A stretch of 64,000 nt of DNA from Seminavis robusta (GCA_903772945.1 CAICTM010000329.1:1-64000), one strand, 5' to 3'; shown: positions 35,039 through 46,958, counted from the first letter of the stretch. Notes: generated by a model not told the origin, from the sequence alone. Numbers and translations are program-made.

Positions 35039-36514
35039 ATGACGGCGGGAAACAACGACACTGTGGCAAGCAAGGCGCACTGCGACCGGCAATACTACCT
35101 GACCAAGAACACGCAGCTCTATTGGACCCTCCAGAACACGTGGACGTATCCGTATGCCCAGACGTATGTCAACCGTCTCCTCCAAGAAGCACCGGCCGTC
35201 AAGGGACCCCTCAATAAGCAGCTGGCCGTGATCACGAACATTGCGCTGAATGGATCGAGCTATCATGCGGCAGAAGAACTGGCGCTCTCCCTGGGTATGC
35301 ACTTGATCCTCTTGAGTGGAAAGAAATTGAGCAAATTGAAACAAGTGGAAGAAGCGTTGCTACGAGAAGCCAGACAACGAGGAGTCGCCAACAACACCAA
35401 TTACCTCAAGCCGACCGTCTACAAGATTCAATACGACGACAATAGTCTCTCCTCGGTCATGCAAGCGGCACAGGATGTCATGGAAATTGCCAATAACGGC
35501 AGCAAGGATGGAAAATTCCAATACAATGGACAAATTCCGGTTCTCATCCACAATCCATCGGGAGTTACCGTGGCCTATGAGACCACCAAAGAGGGCATTG
35601 AAATCAACGTGGCACGGAATTTTGTGGCTCCTCACCTCTTGACAGAACAGTTGCTTCCCTGCTTGAAAAAGGCTGCCACAGACACTTTCAAACCACGCAT
35701 TGTGCAGGTCAGCAGTGTGGGGCATTGTCAAGGCACCGATTTCGATCCCGAACGGTTTCTAGACATGCCCGAAGAAGGTGGAGCTCCCGATGGGACGTTG
35801 CAACAAACTCTGGTCAATGAAGACGGCGACAACACTCATGTCGCGGTCAAAGTCTATGTCGAAAACGAAGAACTCGATGGACCCGTCGTCATGTATTACC
35901 GAAGTAGAATGGCAGTCATTGCGGATGGAATTGCATTGGCACGGGAAGAGCCATCGCTGGCCCCTGTCAGCGTGTACCCGGGATCAGTCTCGTCGTCGAG
36001 CAAAAAGTCACTGGGGATTGCCGAAACCATCTATCAAACGGGATTCTCCGTGTTCCAACTCTCCCCCCGACAAGCGGCGCGTGCGACCTTGCGAGCCGTT
36101 CTAGATCCCATCTTTAACGATGGGTCCGTGAGCCACATGAGAGGTGCCTATCTGCATTGCGATGGCAATGCCTGGACCGTGGCCGATCCGACCGTGGAAG
36201 ATCCTGTCACCGGGGCACCCTACATCTTGGACGATTACGCGACAAAAGTGCGCGAGTGTGTCAAACGATTGTTGTCCGAACGAATTCAGCCGACAGCCGA
36301 TGGGCCAGAGACGACTCATGGTGACGCGACAAAGTCGCAAGAAGACAAAGGGGAGTCGGACGAAAAGGCGGGAACCGAAAAAACATCGGACGAAACATCG
36401 GAGGAGCCCCCAAAAGATCTGCTGAGTGGTGACGATGATGATACCAAACCAGCTCTTGAAGAAAGCCAAGTGGTGCCTTCGGAAAATGATTCGGAGAAGC
36501 AGGGCGAGGAATGA
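35039..36514 (+). CDS. Degenerate short-chain dehydrogenase/reductase-like protein
   Basis: An intronless frame of 491 residues. The middle part (about 60-380) follows the SDR plan: a beta-alpha start at 61-82 (QLAVITNIALNGSSYHAAEE) where the TGxxxGxG loop is not preserved; HNPSG at 171-175 where NNAG is expected; EGIEINVARNFVAPHLLTE; SSVGH with the catalytic-type Ser; and YYRSR at 286-290, where the catalytic Lys of YxxxK is Arg. The C-terminal ~70 residues are acidic and disordered. Loss of the nucleotide loop and the Lys argues for a binding or regulatory role or altered chemistry, but this is inference. The paralogue at 50540 keeps YxxxK. Confidence 0.75.
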   Translation: MTAGNNDTVASKAHCDRQYYLTKNTQLYWTLQNTWTYPYAQTYVNRLLQEAPAVKGPLNKQLAVITNIALNGSSYHAAEELALSLGMHLILLSGKKLSKLKQVEEALLREARQRGVANNTNYLKPTVYKIQYDDNSLSSVMQAAQDVMEIANNGSKDGKFQYNGQIPVLIHNPSGVTVAYETTKEGIEINVARNFVAPHLLTEQLLPCLKKAATDTFKPRIVQVSSVGHCQGTDFDPERFLDMPEEGGAPDGTLQQTLVNEDGDNTHVAVKVYVENEELDGPVVMYYRSRMAVIADGIALAREEPSLAPVSVYPGSVSSSSKKSLGIAETIYQTGFSVFQLSPRQAARATLRAVLDPIFNDGSVSHMRGAYLHCDGNAWTVADPTVEDPVTGAPYILDDYATKVRECVKRLLSERIQPTADGPETTHGDATKSQEDKGESDEKAGTEKTSDETSEEPPKDLLSGDDDDTKPALEESQVVPSENDSEKQGEE

Positions 36515-36947
36515 ATAATGCGTTGGGACGTGATCGATCAGAGTTAGCCGGGGTTTGTAGCGGGGACATGCGTGTACCAACAAAGAGTTGCTGTTCACCT
36601 TTGGATGATGGCAGACTCTTCACCGTCGGCCGACAAAGATGAAAAGTTGTTTTCTTGTTGTAACTATGTAGGTTTCATTTTCATTTCTCGATCTACCATT
36701 ATTCCATGTATTTACTTCCCTCTCCGAGACACATACCAAACATCCACTTAGATTACTTACTCCACAAAAGATCTGTTATTAACATACCCGCGGCCAGCTC
36801 ATAAGCACAGCTCAACCAGAAAAAGAATTCTCTTCGTGGGAATTCCAAATCTTCTCAATCTCACATCATTCGATTGTTGTTGCTTCTCTTGCAACAAGAG
36901 CAGCAACATGATGCATTGTGCTCCTATAACATGCAACTCCAATCAAT
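36515..36947. other. Convergent 3' region
   Basis: 433 bp between the stops of the SDR-like gene (+) and the isomerase gene (-). Holds both 3' ends; no further feature seen. Confidence 0.6.
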
Positions 36948-38423
36948 TTAAAGTTTAGGAATTGCAGGAGTACCGTCGGTAACATCCGAGTAGGCGCTCT
37001 TGAGATATCCAGGAGAAGGAGTTCCTCCAGTACGTCCCATGTACGGCAACATTCCGTGCATGGTATACAAATTCTGGTTGGATTCGACGCGACGGAAGCA
37101 TGTGGATTGGTTGACATGCAGATTGACATGGGCAATGGCCACCTTGAGGGCACCACGGCGCATTTCATCGACCGTAAACGTCAATGACTTTAATTTGGAC
37201 TTGACCGCCGCATCAATCGTCGCTGCTCCACCGGCTGCATCCCCGTCCAAATTCCCCTCGGTCTCGGTATACCAAACATAGGAACGACCAGGACGCAAGA
37301 CTTGCCCATCCACTTTTCCCGTTCCTTCGAGGACCAACAGAATGGCGGGGACTCCGGGGTTCTTGAGCTTGCACATGTCACCAGGGTCCAAGGACAAAAT
37401 CATGACTTCAAACTCGGGCACGGGTGGAGTGTAACGCAAAATGCGATGATCGTCCGTGTGAGGTTCTCCGACATCAATGGAGGGACCTCCCATGGTGTAG
37501 GTCAACATGTTGACCAAATTTTCGACATCCTTGAATTTGGGTGTGAGGCCGGCACGCACGACATTGTCACTGCAGGCCATGCACTCGAGAATCTCTCCCG
37601 CCACGTAGGCGTGGGGTTCATTGGCCGCCATGAAAAAACTCTCACCGGGGGCAATCAAGAGATAATTCAAAAACAAGGGTGACATGGCTCCGGCATCTCC
37701 CGGAAACTGTTGAGCCAGGCGCAAAATAGCCCTGGAACACTTTCGCTCCCAGGCTGGTTCGTCGTGGGGATGAAGGTGGAGCGTGGACTGTTCGTTTTGA
37801 AGCCGATCCAACAACTTTTTGAGATTGGTTTTGGATACGGAGGTGTCACAGCTCATGAAACTCGAAAATAGTTTTTGAAGAGCACTCTGCTGGGATTCTG
37901 GTTCATCCGCCAAAAAGACGGCCAACTTGGCCTCCTGACTAATACAGGCGGCAAATTCGGGATGCTTTTTGAGTAGGAGTGCTACCTCCTCGAGACGACG
38001 AAATCCACACATGGCTTCAAAGGGAGTCAGAGCAATGGCCATTTCGGGCTTGTGGTTGGCATCTCCATACGCCTGAGGATTCTCCTTGTTGAGCTTGGCG
38101 GCAGTGGGTTTGTCTGGATGGGCCTGAATGGAGAGGGCTTTACCAGCACTTAGTACCTTGAATAAAAAGGGCAAATCCTTGCCAATGGTTTCCTTCAAGC
38201 TTCGATCAGTTCCATCGTTCAAGAGGGAGGGCCCCTTTTCATGGGTTCCTATCCAAAGCTCCGCATAAGGACAATCAGGATCAATTTCCTGCAAAGTCTT
38301 GCTTTCCAACGCGTAGCGACCGACGCGAGAATCCATTCCACGGATACCCCAAGCATAATCCTTCACCACTGGCTTGAGCTGCACCAGCTTGGAGCCTCCT
38401 TCCTTGCTGTTCGCCTCTGTCAT
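36948..38423 (-). CDS. MPI: Mannose-6-phosphate isomerase, type I
   Basis: An intronless frame of 491 residues matching the usual type I length and order. It converts fructose-6-phosphate and mannose-6-phosphate, feeding GDP-mannose for protein glycosylation and wall polysaccharides. Seen: DYAWG near the start, YAELWIGTHEKGPS (53-66), the zinc-site QAH at 100-102 and Glu in HKPEMAIAL (127), then NEPHAYV with the zinc His at 271, and the signature region ending in DNVVRAGLTPKF with the catalytic Arg near 290. The C-terminal cupin part follows with PGRSYVWYT. There is no signal peptide, so it is probably cytosolic. It is convergent with the SDR-like gene. Confidence 0.96.
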   Translation of the reverse strand: MTEANSKEGGSKLVQLKPVVKDYAWGIRGMDSRVGRYALESKTLQEIDPDCPYAELWIGTHEKGPSLLNDGTDRSLKETIGKDLPFLFKVLSAGKALSIQAHPDKPTAAKLNKENPQAYGDANHKPEMAIALTPFEAMCGFRRLEEVALLLKKHPEFAACISQEAKLAVFLADEPESQQSALQKLFSSFMSCDTSVSKTNLKKLLDRLQNEQSTLHLHPHDEPAWERKCSRAILRLAQQFPGDAGAMSPLFLNYLLIAPGESFFMAANEPHAYVAGEILECMACSDNVVRAGLTPKFKDVENLVNMLTYTMGGPSIDVGEPHTDDHRILRYTPPVPEFEVMILSLDPGDMCKLKNPGVPAILLVLEGTGKVDGQVLRPGRSYVWYTETEGNLDGDAAGGAATIDAAVKSKLKSLTFTVDEMRRGALKVAIAHVNLHVNQSTCFRRVESNQNLYTMHGMLPYMGRTGGTPSPGYLKSAYSDVTDGTPAIPKL

Positions 38424-39370
38424 CTTGGCTCTTCAATTAATAATGTTTAATGCTAAACTAAAGGTAGAAGCTGATGGATAATGGAGATTGATGATGGATA
38501 ATGGATAATGGAGAGAGTGGGTTGCAATGACGGCACTTCTTCGAATTGTGACCACAAAAAGATGCAAGGCGAAACCGTGACACGCAAACACCGGCAGGAC
38601 CGCGGAAGAAGCCGTGGAACGTGGAAGATCAGAGTCTCAGTTTCCACGAACATGGTCAACATCAACAAGTCAGAGCTGCGTAATAACCAACCTTAGCATC
38701 CAGGTATGACATCCAGCGGTCCCGAGGCAGGCATTGGTGGCGAGAGTAGCGGTAACGTACCTGGTAGGACCCAGAGCTTGCTTGCTGGCACTACCACCGG
38801 TACCATTACCTGCATCAATTTCACTAGACTAGTAGCTCAGCCGATTCCTCAAAGTGAGCCTAGCTGGCAGTACCTTGGGCGAAAAAGCGCATCAGAGTTG
38901 CGCTGATGGGCTAAAGTTGCTAGTTTGATATAGTTGCTTCTGGTGTTGTTTGTGCTTTAGAAGCTGCTCATTCTCACTGATGTCCAAAGACAAGTTGCAT
39001 TCCATAACTGGTGGCTACAGTGCCAACTCAAAGAAGGGTTCCAAGTTATGTGTCTGGGTGAGATGTTGGCGAAATGTACACTGCACAACCCCCTTCGCAA
39101 CGACAAGGCATCATTGAAAAGCCGCTTCCAAAACTTGACAACCTAAAGATGGTTCCTGCATTCAGAGGAACACCAACACGGGAGGCCATAGATGCAATGG
39201 TGATGTCCTTCAAGCCATGTCGGTACAGCAGAGGCGACTTGCCGCTGTAGAATGTGTTGGCTCGGATGTTCGTTGCGGGACGCTGCTTTCAAAACCTGCC
39301 CGGGACAAGCTGACCTTTCCATTCCCGAACTAATTGTCCTCATGTATCATACTCTACTAGACATTCGCTC
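38424..39370. other. Intergenic, no gene seen
   Basis: Promoter side of the isomerase gene and 3' side of the cyclophilin-like gene. Around 38462-38515 a GATGGATAATGGA phrase is repeated several times. A compressed, stop-broken stretch at 39000-39350 might be element debris. Confidence 0.5.
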
Positions 39371-40315
39371 TCACGCCACTTGGTCTGCGATATAGCAGCC
39401 AGTGATGTAGTCCAACTTTGGAAACTCCTTGCGAGAATCCTCTGTCATTCCTTCCCGCCACAATCTGCCTTGGGGTGGTCCATGGTCCCCATAACCCGTG
39501 TGTACTTTGGCAAATGTATCGAACGAAATCTTGCCCACCAATTCACCCCAGGGTACTTCCCAGGGAGCTTCTTCGGCCAAAGTAGGAATATTTTCCAGGG
39601 CTACAAACAATTGATTGTCGCGCGAGTTCTTGCCGGCTCCTGCATACGCTAGATACCCCTTGGGAAAGCGTTTGACGCCTTGTTCGTTTTGTCGGTGTTG
39701 TGTGCCTTCTGGAAGCCACTGAGGATCATCTGGAATTCTTTTTTTGTATCGTTCCGAGACTTGGGGTTTATTATTCAAGCCGAATTGGCAAAGAAATCCC
39801 TTGATACATCGCATCAGGGGAACGCCCGAATCAAAGTAGCCGGTTCGAATCATTTCTAAAAACCGTTGGGCTCCAAGAGGGGCCCAATTTTCGTGAACGA
39901 GAGCATTGAAAGGGCCTTTGGTGGTGGAACAGCATACTAGATGCAACGGGCCTCCCGAAGGTGGAGATACCATGTGCCTCGGACCCTTTTCGGGGTTTCG
40001 CTCCGCTTCTGTGAGACTGGCAATTCGGGAGATTGGACAAGGCTTGACACCCGATGGCTCTTGTTTCTTCTTCTGAATGTCAGTCACACTCTTGATAACA
40101 CTATTGGGAAGCTTTTCTGTTACCGGCGTAACTGGTGCTCGGGGAACAGGGGCTTGAGGTCGTTCCAATACCTGCGAAGAGGCAATTAGGGCAGATGTGA
40201 CAACCTCATCCTGATTCAAAAAGCGAATCGAAATGGCACACAGAAGCATTGCAAGAACAAGGACTGCCCAGAGCTTTGGCTTCCCGTCAACTTTTGTCGA
40301 CCTGATCCCTACCAT
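39371..40315 (-). CDS. Membrane-anchored cyclophilin-like peptidyl-prolyl isomerase
   Basis: I place the start at the ATG 40313-40315 (MVGIRSTKVDGKPKLWAV), since a membrane helix follows at once (about 14-32); the frame is open further up to 40516. This gives 314 residues. A Pro-rich stalk leads to a cyclophilin-type domain (about 122-314): GPLHLVCCSTTKGPFNALV, WAPLGAQRFLEMIRTGYFDSG, LAYAGAGKNSRDNQLFVAL and GYGDHGPPQGRL. The order fits the cyclophilin barrel, but residues around the active site differ from classical cyclophilins, where FHRxxxxFxxQGGD is replaced by LMRCIKGFLCQFG. It is probably a type II protein of the ER or Golgi; isomerase activity is uncertain. The LTR element at 40618 is inserted about 300 bp upstream. 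Confidence 0.8.
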   Translation of the reverse strand: MVGIRSTKVDGKPKLWAVLVLAMLLCAISIRFLNQDEVVTSALIASSQVLERPQAPVPRAPVTPVTEKLPNSVIKSVTDIQKKKQEPSGVKPCPISRIASLTEAERNPEKGPRHMVSPPSGGPLHLVCCSTTKGPFNALVHENWAPLGAQRFLEMIRTGYFDSGVPLMRCIKGFLCQFGLNNKPQVSERYKKRIPDDPQWLPEGTQHRQNEQGVKRFPKGYLAYAGAGKNSRDNQLFVALENIPTLAEEAPWEVPWGELVGKISFDTFAKVHTGYGDHGPPQGRLWREGMTEDSRKEFPKLDYITGCYIADQVA

Positions 40316-40617
40316 GCTGTTGCTATTAACGGTAGTTGAGTCGACGCCTTCTTGTCCTTTTCTAAGACTTCTGGGATCTGGGAAGCAAAGGTGGGCAAAG
40401 ATCAAAGATCCCGAAAGCTTTGAAGCCTGCAGATCAGAAAGGACGCTCGGTTCATTTGACGTCCGGACAGGACGGAGCGCAGCAAAGCGAATGTTATTTA
40501 GGGTTACGGGGACCAATATAAAAGCCTGTAGGTTGGAAAGAGATTGAGTTACAGCAACCCTTCTAACTAAGTCAGCGGGAGCTGCGATATCTCGGCAGAA
40601 AGACAGATAGAAGAAGG

Positions 40618-40869
40618 TGTTGGAGGTTGTATTACAGACACCTCAATACAAATTATTCGTTTATCCCAATCTAGTTATAGGGGATATCTATATCTATTCT
40701 CTAGTTACATACATGGGGAGTTTAACTGATCTATATGGTCACCCCCTTCACTATATCCTTTGAAGCTGAATCAATCCCAGAAAACATGGAGAAAGATCAC
40801 TTCTTGGAAATAGCTTAACAGTAAAACCCTTTTACCTTTACTAAGCTAGAGTGTTACTAGAAACCAACA
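40618..40869 (+). repeat. 5' LTR of the LARD-type element
   Basis: 252 bp, TGTTGGAGG to AACCAACA, reading the same as the 3' copy. The sequence just inside begins CTATTTCCAAGAAGGTCTAC; I do not recognise its tRNA primer complement. Confidence 0.93.
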
Positions 40870-43639
40870 CTATTTCCAAGAAGGTCTACCTCCATCTCGA
40901 ATTCGAGATCTCGCCAATGGCGACATCGACATCGAATATCGATATCTTCCTATAAGAGATACATGATATCAAGCTAAGGTAAACAGTTCAACAAACGGTC
41001 AAGGCAAAAAGGGCTCTAGCCTCACTGAGAGAGCTATCCCAACAGCCTAGCAGGAAAAGGGCAACATCACGAAATCGTGCCTCACACACTGACTACACGG
41101 AGCAACGGCCGATCAACACGAAGACGACCAGTCCAGCCCAACACAAGCAGACTGCATTGACGAGCATTACTAACTACACTTCTTCAATGCTTGAATGAGG
41201 CAAATACAACAAGAACTGATTGAGTTACCACTGATTGAAGATCAGCTACAGGCAATCACGGAACCAAGGCTATACTGTGCTACTGAGAAGAACAAGCGAG
41301 CCCACAGCAGTGAGCGAAACACAAAGATCTTTGAGCAGTGGAAACAGCCATCGTACGACTGCTACGTGCAGGTACGAAAGACAACTACAAGAGAGGACTC
41401 AGCACGACGAAGTGCAGGAGTGGTAGCCAAGCTACCAAGCTAGCTACCACGTCGAGTCCAACAAGAACAAGGCTTCCGGTGAGCCGGAACCAGCCAAGGC
41501 TACTACGGAACCAAGTGGTCGTACGAAGCTAACACGAAAGAGGCGCGACACGCACAGCAAAGTTGTGTCAACCGGAAGAGGAACGAGATAACAAGTTCCA
41601 ACAGGAACCGCAGAGGTACTTCCGTGGGAGAGTTCCTATCCTCAACAAGAGAGCCATCGAAATAGGCTACTAGAAGAGAGGTGCGAAGGAAAATTCCAAC
41701 GCACAACAAGACGAATTACCAGGCCGATCACTCGAGAACGACAGGTCCTACTGAAGGACTGTCATACACGGAAGTGGGCTATAATACTGTCACTGACAGG
41801 CCCTCAAGAGTGCAAGCACTCGAATCGATCTCAGAGCGAGCTGCATCCATCGGCAGTACAGTGATCCAAGCAGTCGGCCGCCGCGAGCACGGCTGCTACA
41901 CAAGCAAGAACGCTGCTTACTCACTACTAGCCGGTCGCTACCGCTACGGAGAACAGCGCAACCGCCGCAGCTACCGCTAGACATCGCGAGCCACACTAGT
42001 CAGTCGTCGCTCTGCCACGGCTACTGCTACCGTCACACAGACAGTGCCGCTACTACTAGCCGGTTGTCTGCTGCTACTGTCGGCAAGCAACAGCATCAGC
42101 CACGAGCGATCGACGGCCGAAGCGAGGTACTGCTACGCTACCCGACGACGCTACGGCGACACGACACGGTGGCTACCATAGCCATCCGCTACGGCGAAGA
42201 GACAGAAGCCGCCGCTATCATAGCCGTCGGTGCTACGCAGCACAGCAGATCGACAGCAGCGCCATTGTCCTCTGTCATTGCACAGTTGTCCGGCCAGAAG
42301 AAGACTTTGCTTTTTGTGAGGACATCGCTGACTACCAGCAGTTCCATGGAACGGCAAAGCACACAGCTGTCACCCCATCGGCAGCCACTTACGGAGGTAT
42401 CTTTCGTGTTCAGGTGTAGGAAGCTCAGAATCAGATCTCTCCGTAGGCACATCGGCAGTGTACACCAGCATGCTGTTACCGGTACCGCACGCTACTGGTA
42501 CAGTATGCCATGCAGATAGCTAGCTAGCTACCGGTAGCTACTGAGCACGTCCAGTGCTACATACTGGCGCAAGAGCTACTGAAGCAGCGCAAGCTGCACA
42601 CTAGAGCTACAGAAGCAGTGCAGTGCACAGCAGCAAGCTACAGGAAGCAGGAGTGCTTCCCCAGCATTGAATTTTTCTTTGGAGTGTGTATTGGGTTTAC
42701 ACTCAGCACCTCCTACTACTTTCATGGAGTGTGTATTGTGGCATCCGCCACAGCACCTCCTACTACCTTTTGATGTGTATTGTGCAACTAATCCAGCTTC
42801 CTCCACTGATTACAGCAACCTGAGGCAACACAGCTCTAGGTAGGCAACAGATACATTCAGTCCATGCCTTGCTATTTAATCCAACAGCAGTGCACAGGCG
42901 TGTGAGGGTACCCAATCCAAAACCTACAATCCTACACAATGAATCATAACATCCACTTTATAGGTCAATGCCGAACCCACCATTGTGGCCACAATACACG
43001 GCAACACATCAATGGCTTACTCAACAGCCGCATCGATGGCCAACAGCCACAACGTTATCTACCCTACCAACGATTTACAATGAATCGACCACAAATTATT
43101 GCATCTACAATACATAAGCACTGCCCAGCAAACGACAGTGAACGTTAAACTGAGTGCTTAGCTAGCAAGAATAAAGTTCCAGACAAGAACCAAGCCCGAG
43201 ATGGCTGGAGCATTCGAGTTGACCTACAAGGGCTGATCAAAGACACAGAGGGTGCCACTCAGCTCACTGCACTACTGTACAGAGATTGACCAATTAGTCT
43301 CACACCACAGAAGTACCCGAGTAAACAATCAAGCCTACAGAGATCAACTAACGAAAAACTACTGGCCACAGCCATCTCACAGAGGTGTAAGAGCAGTGGC
43401 ATCAACCCAAAACAAAAGGTCTACGACTACATCAACCCACCGAACCATCGTCGACCGTACACGTCCAGGTCCAGTGGAGCCCAATCCAAGTTGGAGCATC
43501 CCACAACTACTACCGAATACTTCCTTACAGTTTCCAAACTTCCAAGGGCTTCCAGCCCCAACTCAAGAGCATACATTGTGGCAAGGAACTTCTCCTAGTT
43601 CACGCTACTACAACAGTTCTCCCAAGTGTCGCTATAGCC

Positions 43640-45220
43640 AGACTTCCCAGTCTCAGCTACGGCAACACCAAATGACGGTACCAAGTGTACCAAGTGACGG
43701 TACCGGCCGGAAGTCACCACAAGTGACGACACCGAGCAGTCACGAGTCTCACATAGAGTATAAAAACCATTGACAAGAGGAAACAAAACACAACCTATTT
43801 CCTCATTCCATACTTCAGACATCGAGACCATCCAAGAACTAGGTTCAGTCGAAACCAACAGTCCGTGACTTCTCAAGCTACTTCATTTCCAGCTTCATGC
43901 CACTTCCAATAGGGCATAACTTCCCAACAAGTCTACGACTTCCAGAAACTTCAACCAGCTTTCTCTACGAAGGCGTTCTCCAAGCCCATCACAGTGCCCA
44001 AGCAGCCGAACTTCCCAGTCCGAGCCGCAGGTGTCACCAAGTGACGGTATCATCCGACACCAGTCTTTCCAGGAGTGGCACCATCCCAGCACTGAATAGA
44101 CACTTTGAGTGCTATCGATTCTCAGGAATCTCTAGAGGCACCGCCTCAAGCTCCACAGCAATCCAAGTGCATCCAATGTCCAAACCAAAGCCAGCTTTGG
44201 CTACAACAAGTACAAGTCCTGCCACAGCTAGCTCACAGGAGTGTGCCAACAGTGACAGCAGGAGTGGTATTGTAAAGTTGTACCCACCAAAACAAAGTCT
44301 CAAACCTTTTTTCAACCTTCCTTTGAATTCTCCGATCGATCTATCCAGATTGACACCACAGATCGACTGACAAGAAACGATCATCCAGATCGAATGACAC
44401 GAAGCGATCAATCACATAGCAGCGACCACGAGATCGTTTCAGTTTGACTCTCGCTCGACTCAGAAGATCCATAATGAGATTGCAAGTGTGACCACAGAAG
44501 CCTATCAGAGCAAGTTCAAGGCAGAGCAAGTTACTCAAGCAAGGGTAGTACACACCAGTGCTACCGGGATATACTTCTGCAGAGGATTCCCACATTTCCA
44601 CAGGAACAGTTCCACCATGGAACGCTCAAAGCAAGCAACAGTTCGACGGAACGCCAACAAGTTGCCAGCACCCATCTACAAGAGTTGAAACCCAAGGTCC
44701 ACATCACAGCAAGCACACATTCATGTACAACAAGTCACAGCACATTCGATTCCAAAGAAGAAGAGGCCGTGATGAAGGATAGAAGCTTCCCAGCTGGGAA
44801 GAAAGGATTCCATTCTCTGGAAAAGACAACAGCAGTACCATCCAACACCTCTTGACATCCAACAAGAAAGACAGATCACGTTCCATTCCAATGGAAACAA
44901 GCTGCCTCCAGATAGCTACCAAGCTATTGCACAGACTCCATGCTCACCTGATTTCCAAATCCAGTATCAGCCTGAATGGATTGATGTTTCCACACATCAT
45001 TGGTGATTGAGACCATGGCATATCGATGTCCAGTTCAGTCTACACCGCCAGTCAAGAGCACAGTTTGAGTCTACGAGAATGCAGCCGGAACTTCCTAGTT
45101 TCCAGCTACAGCAATACCAAGTGACCGGAACTTCCCAGTCCACGGTTCAACAAGTGATCGGAACTTCCCAGTTTCGAATACAGCAACATCAAGTGACGGC
45201 ACCAACCGCCACAGCAAGTC
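43640..45220 (+). repeat. Dispersed imperfect repeats inside the element
   Basis: The phrases ACTTCCCAGTC and CAAGTGACGGTACC or CAAGTGACGGCACC recur at about 43645-43735, 44010-44060 and 45085-45200, spaced by CAGCTACAGCAA-type triplets. They may be remains of a gag-like repeat region or packaging sequence. Confidence 0.6.
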
Positions 45221-45467
45221 ATACAGGAGTGGCAACACTCACAGGAGTGGTAGCCACAGTGGCTTTTCATGACGACACTGTCCACATGTCCACATTGACT
45301 GTGACAGATTTGTCAGCACTGCTATGGATGACAAGCTTCTCGCCACCAAGCGGAATGCCGAGCAACCTAGCAAATGGTCTCTCGACCAACAACTGTTCCT
45401 TATGGAGCAACCATCATTACATTAATTATTCGTTCCACGGTATCCTTTATGGAACCGTGCAGGAGTG

Positions 45468-45719
45468 TGTTGGAGGTTGTATTACAGACACCTCAATACA
45501 AATTATTCGTTTATCCCAATCTAGTTATAGGGGATATCTATATCTATTCTCTAGTTACATACATGGGGAGTTTAACTGATCTATATGGTCACCCCCTTCA
45601 CTATATCCTTTGAAGCTGAATCAATCCCAGAAAACATGGAGAAAGATCACTTCTTGGAAATAGCTTAACAGTAAAACCCTTTTACCTTTACTAAGCTAGA
45701 GTGTTACTAGAAACCAACA
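45468..45719 (+). repeat. 3' LTR of the LARD-type element
   Basis: 252 bp, identical to 40618-40869 as far as I can read. Preceded by GTGCAGGAGTG and followed by the GAAGG target duplication. Confidence 0.93.
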
Positions 45720-45744
45720 GAAGGAGGATCATGTTCGAGATTGC

Positions 45745-46178
45745 ACCCTTCTTTCAAGCTAGCCCTGGCGACAACACCCGACTACGTCGTGTGTTGCCGC
45801 CCGGTATCATTCATTCCCTCATTGCAACCTTCTTTTTATTAAGCTAGCTCTGGCGACAACACCCGACTATAATTTACCAGCTGCCATTCCCTTATTGTAA
45901 CTCTAACCTTTACAGATTCTGCTGGCTTATTGTGCTGTTGTGCTGATTGCACTAACCTTAAATATTAATGATTTATTCCTACCCCTAACTTGTATTGAAC
46001 CATCAATGTTCAGTTTTGTTGGCTTATGACTATCTCTATCCTTATACTTTGGCTTCACCGGAATAGGAAATAGGAAATAGGACATAGGAAATAGCATTAA
46101 AGGGGTTGAGAACTCAGGCAGTTTACCTGCCGAGGTTAAAGGGGTTGAGAATTCAGGCAGTTTACCTGCCGAGGTTAA
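45745..46178 (+). repeat. Hairpin-rich repeat, copy A
   Basis: Starts ACCCTTCTTTCAAG. Contains about one and a half units with the hairpin arms GGCGACAACACCCGAC and GTCGTGTGTTGCCGCC around TAC, then an AT-rich middle, GGAAATAGG runs, and two 39-bp tandem units (46097-46135, 46136-46174), each with GGCAG-5 nt-CTGCC. The same modules occur in reverse order and orientation at 52262-52818. Confidence 0.8.
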
Positions 46179-46818
46179 GAACCAAGACGGTGACCTTTTC
46201 TTTTGTCGTTCACTGGTACGAACGATAGAACCTTCTTCGTTCACCTTGTCGATCGCACATGTCAACCTGTTAGAGGTAGCGAACTTGTGTTTTCTCACAT
46301 CAGAGGTATTACGTAATAGGTACGAAACGGCACAATGTGTTCTCTCCATAGTTCATTCTTTTTTTAAACCTCCTCGCCACTTCCCTTTTTGCCACATTTT
46401 TTTGCTTGCCTTTTCCCTTCCTGAAGATGACGTAGAGGACAACATGTCTACAACGCCCAAAGATAGCTCTATTGCCTCCCCTAACAGCGAAAGTGGACGT
46501 GTTGGTGAGCCAGGGGGATTGCCATTCCCACCGATACCGGCACAGGTACCAGTACAAGAGGGCTGTGAGAAACAGTCCGCACAGCCGTCGCTGCCAGCAA
46601 TGAACCCACCTTGGAGAGAAGTCAATTTCCAAGGGAAGCAGACGTAGATATCACAAGAGAGGAAACTCCAACAGTGCCACCTCTTTTGTGTAGGTCCCGT
46701 GCGGTGCGTAACACACTGTCAGGGGCACTCACAGTGCAAGGGATTCAGTAGCAACAGCAGCAGGTGCTGTCACAAGCTGAAGCATACTCTGCTGGGTCCG
46801 AACAGGAGAATTCAATTC

Positions 46819-46895
<77 letters not shown>
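46819..46895 (+). repeat. (CGA)n microsatellite
   Basis: About 25 uninterrupted CGA triplets. In the presumed LRR frame they would encode a poly-Asp run. Confidence 0.97.
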
Positions 46896-46907
46896 AAGCA
46901 CAAAACT

Positions 46908-46958
46908 AACAACAACAACAACAACAACAACAAACAAACAACAACAACAACACAACAC

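Larger units (their letters stand above)
40613..45724 (+). mobile_element. Intact non-autonomous LTR element (LARD-type)
   Basis: Two direct 252-bp LTRs (40618-40869 and 45468-45719) start TGTTGGAGG and end AACCAACA. They appear identical base for base and are flanked by a perfect GAAGG duplication (40613-40617 and 45720-45724). The 4.6-kb inside has no gag, protease, integrase, RT or RNase H that I can recognise; its ORFs are Ser/Thr/Gln/Pro-rich and discontinuous. The purine-rich GCAGGAGTG and the TTATTCGTTCCACG before the right LTR match the Copia element at 1-1430. I infer a recent insertion mobilised by enzymes of a Copia relative. Confidence 0.92.

Noticed and set aside
41195-45579. Open frames inside the LTR element as gag or pol
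   Set aside because: No zinc knuckle, protease DSG/DTG, integrase or RT motif could be found, and the frames are short and low in complexity.
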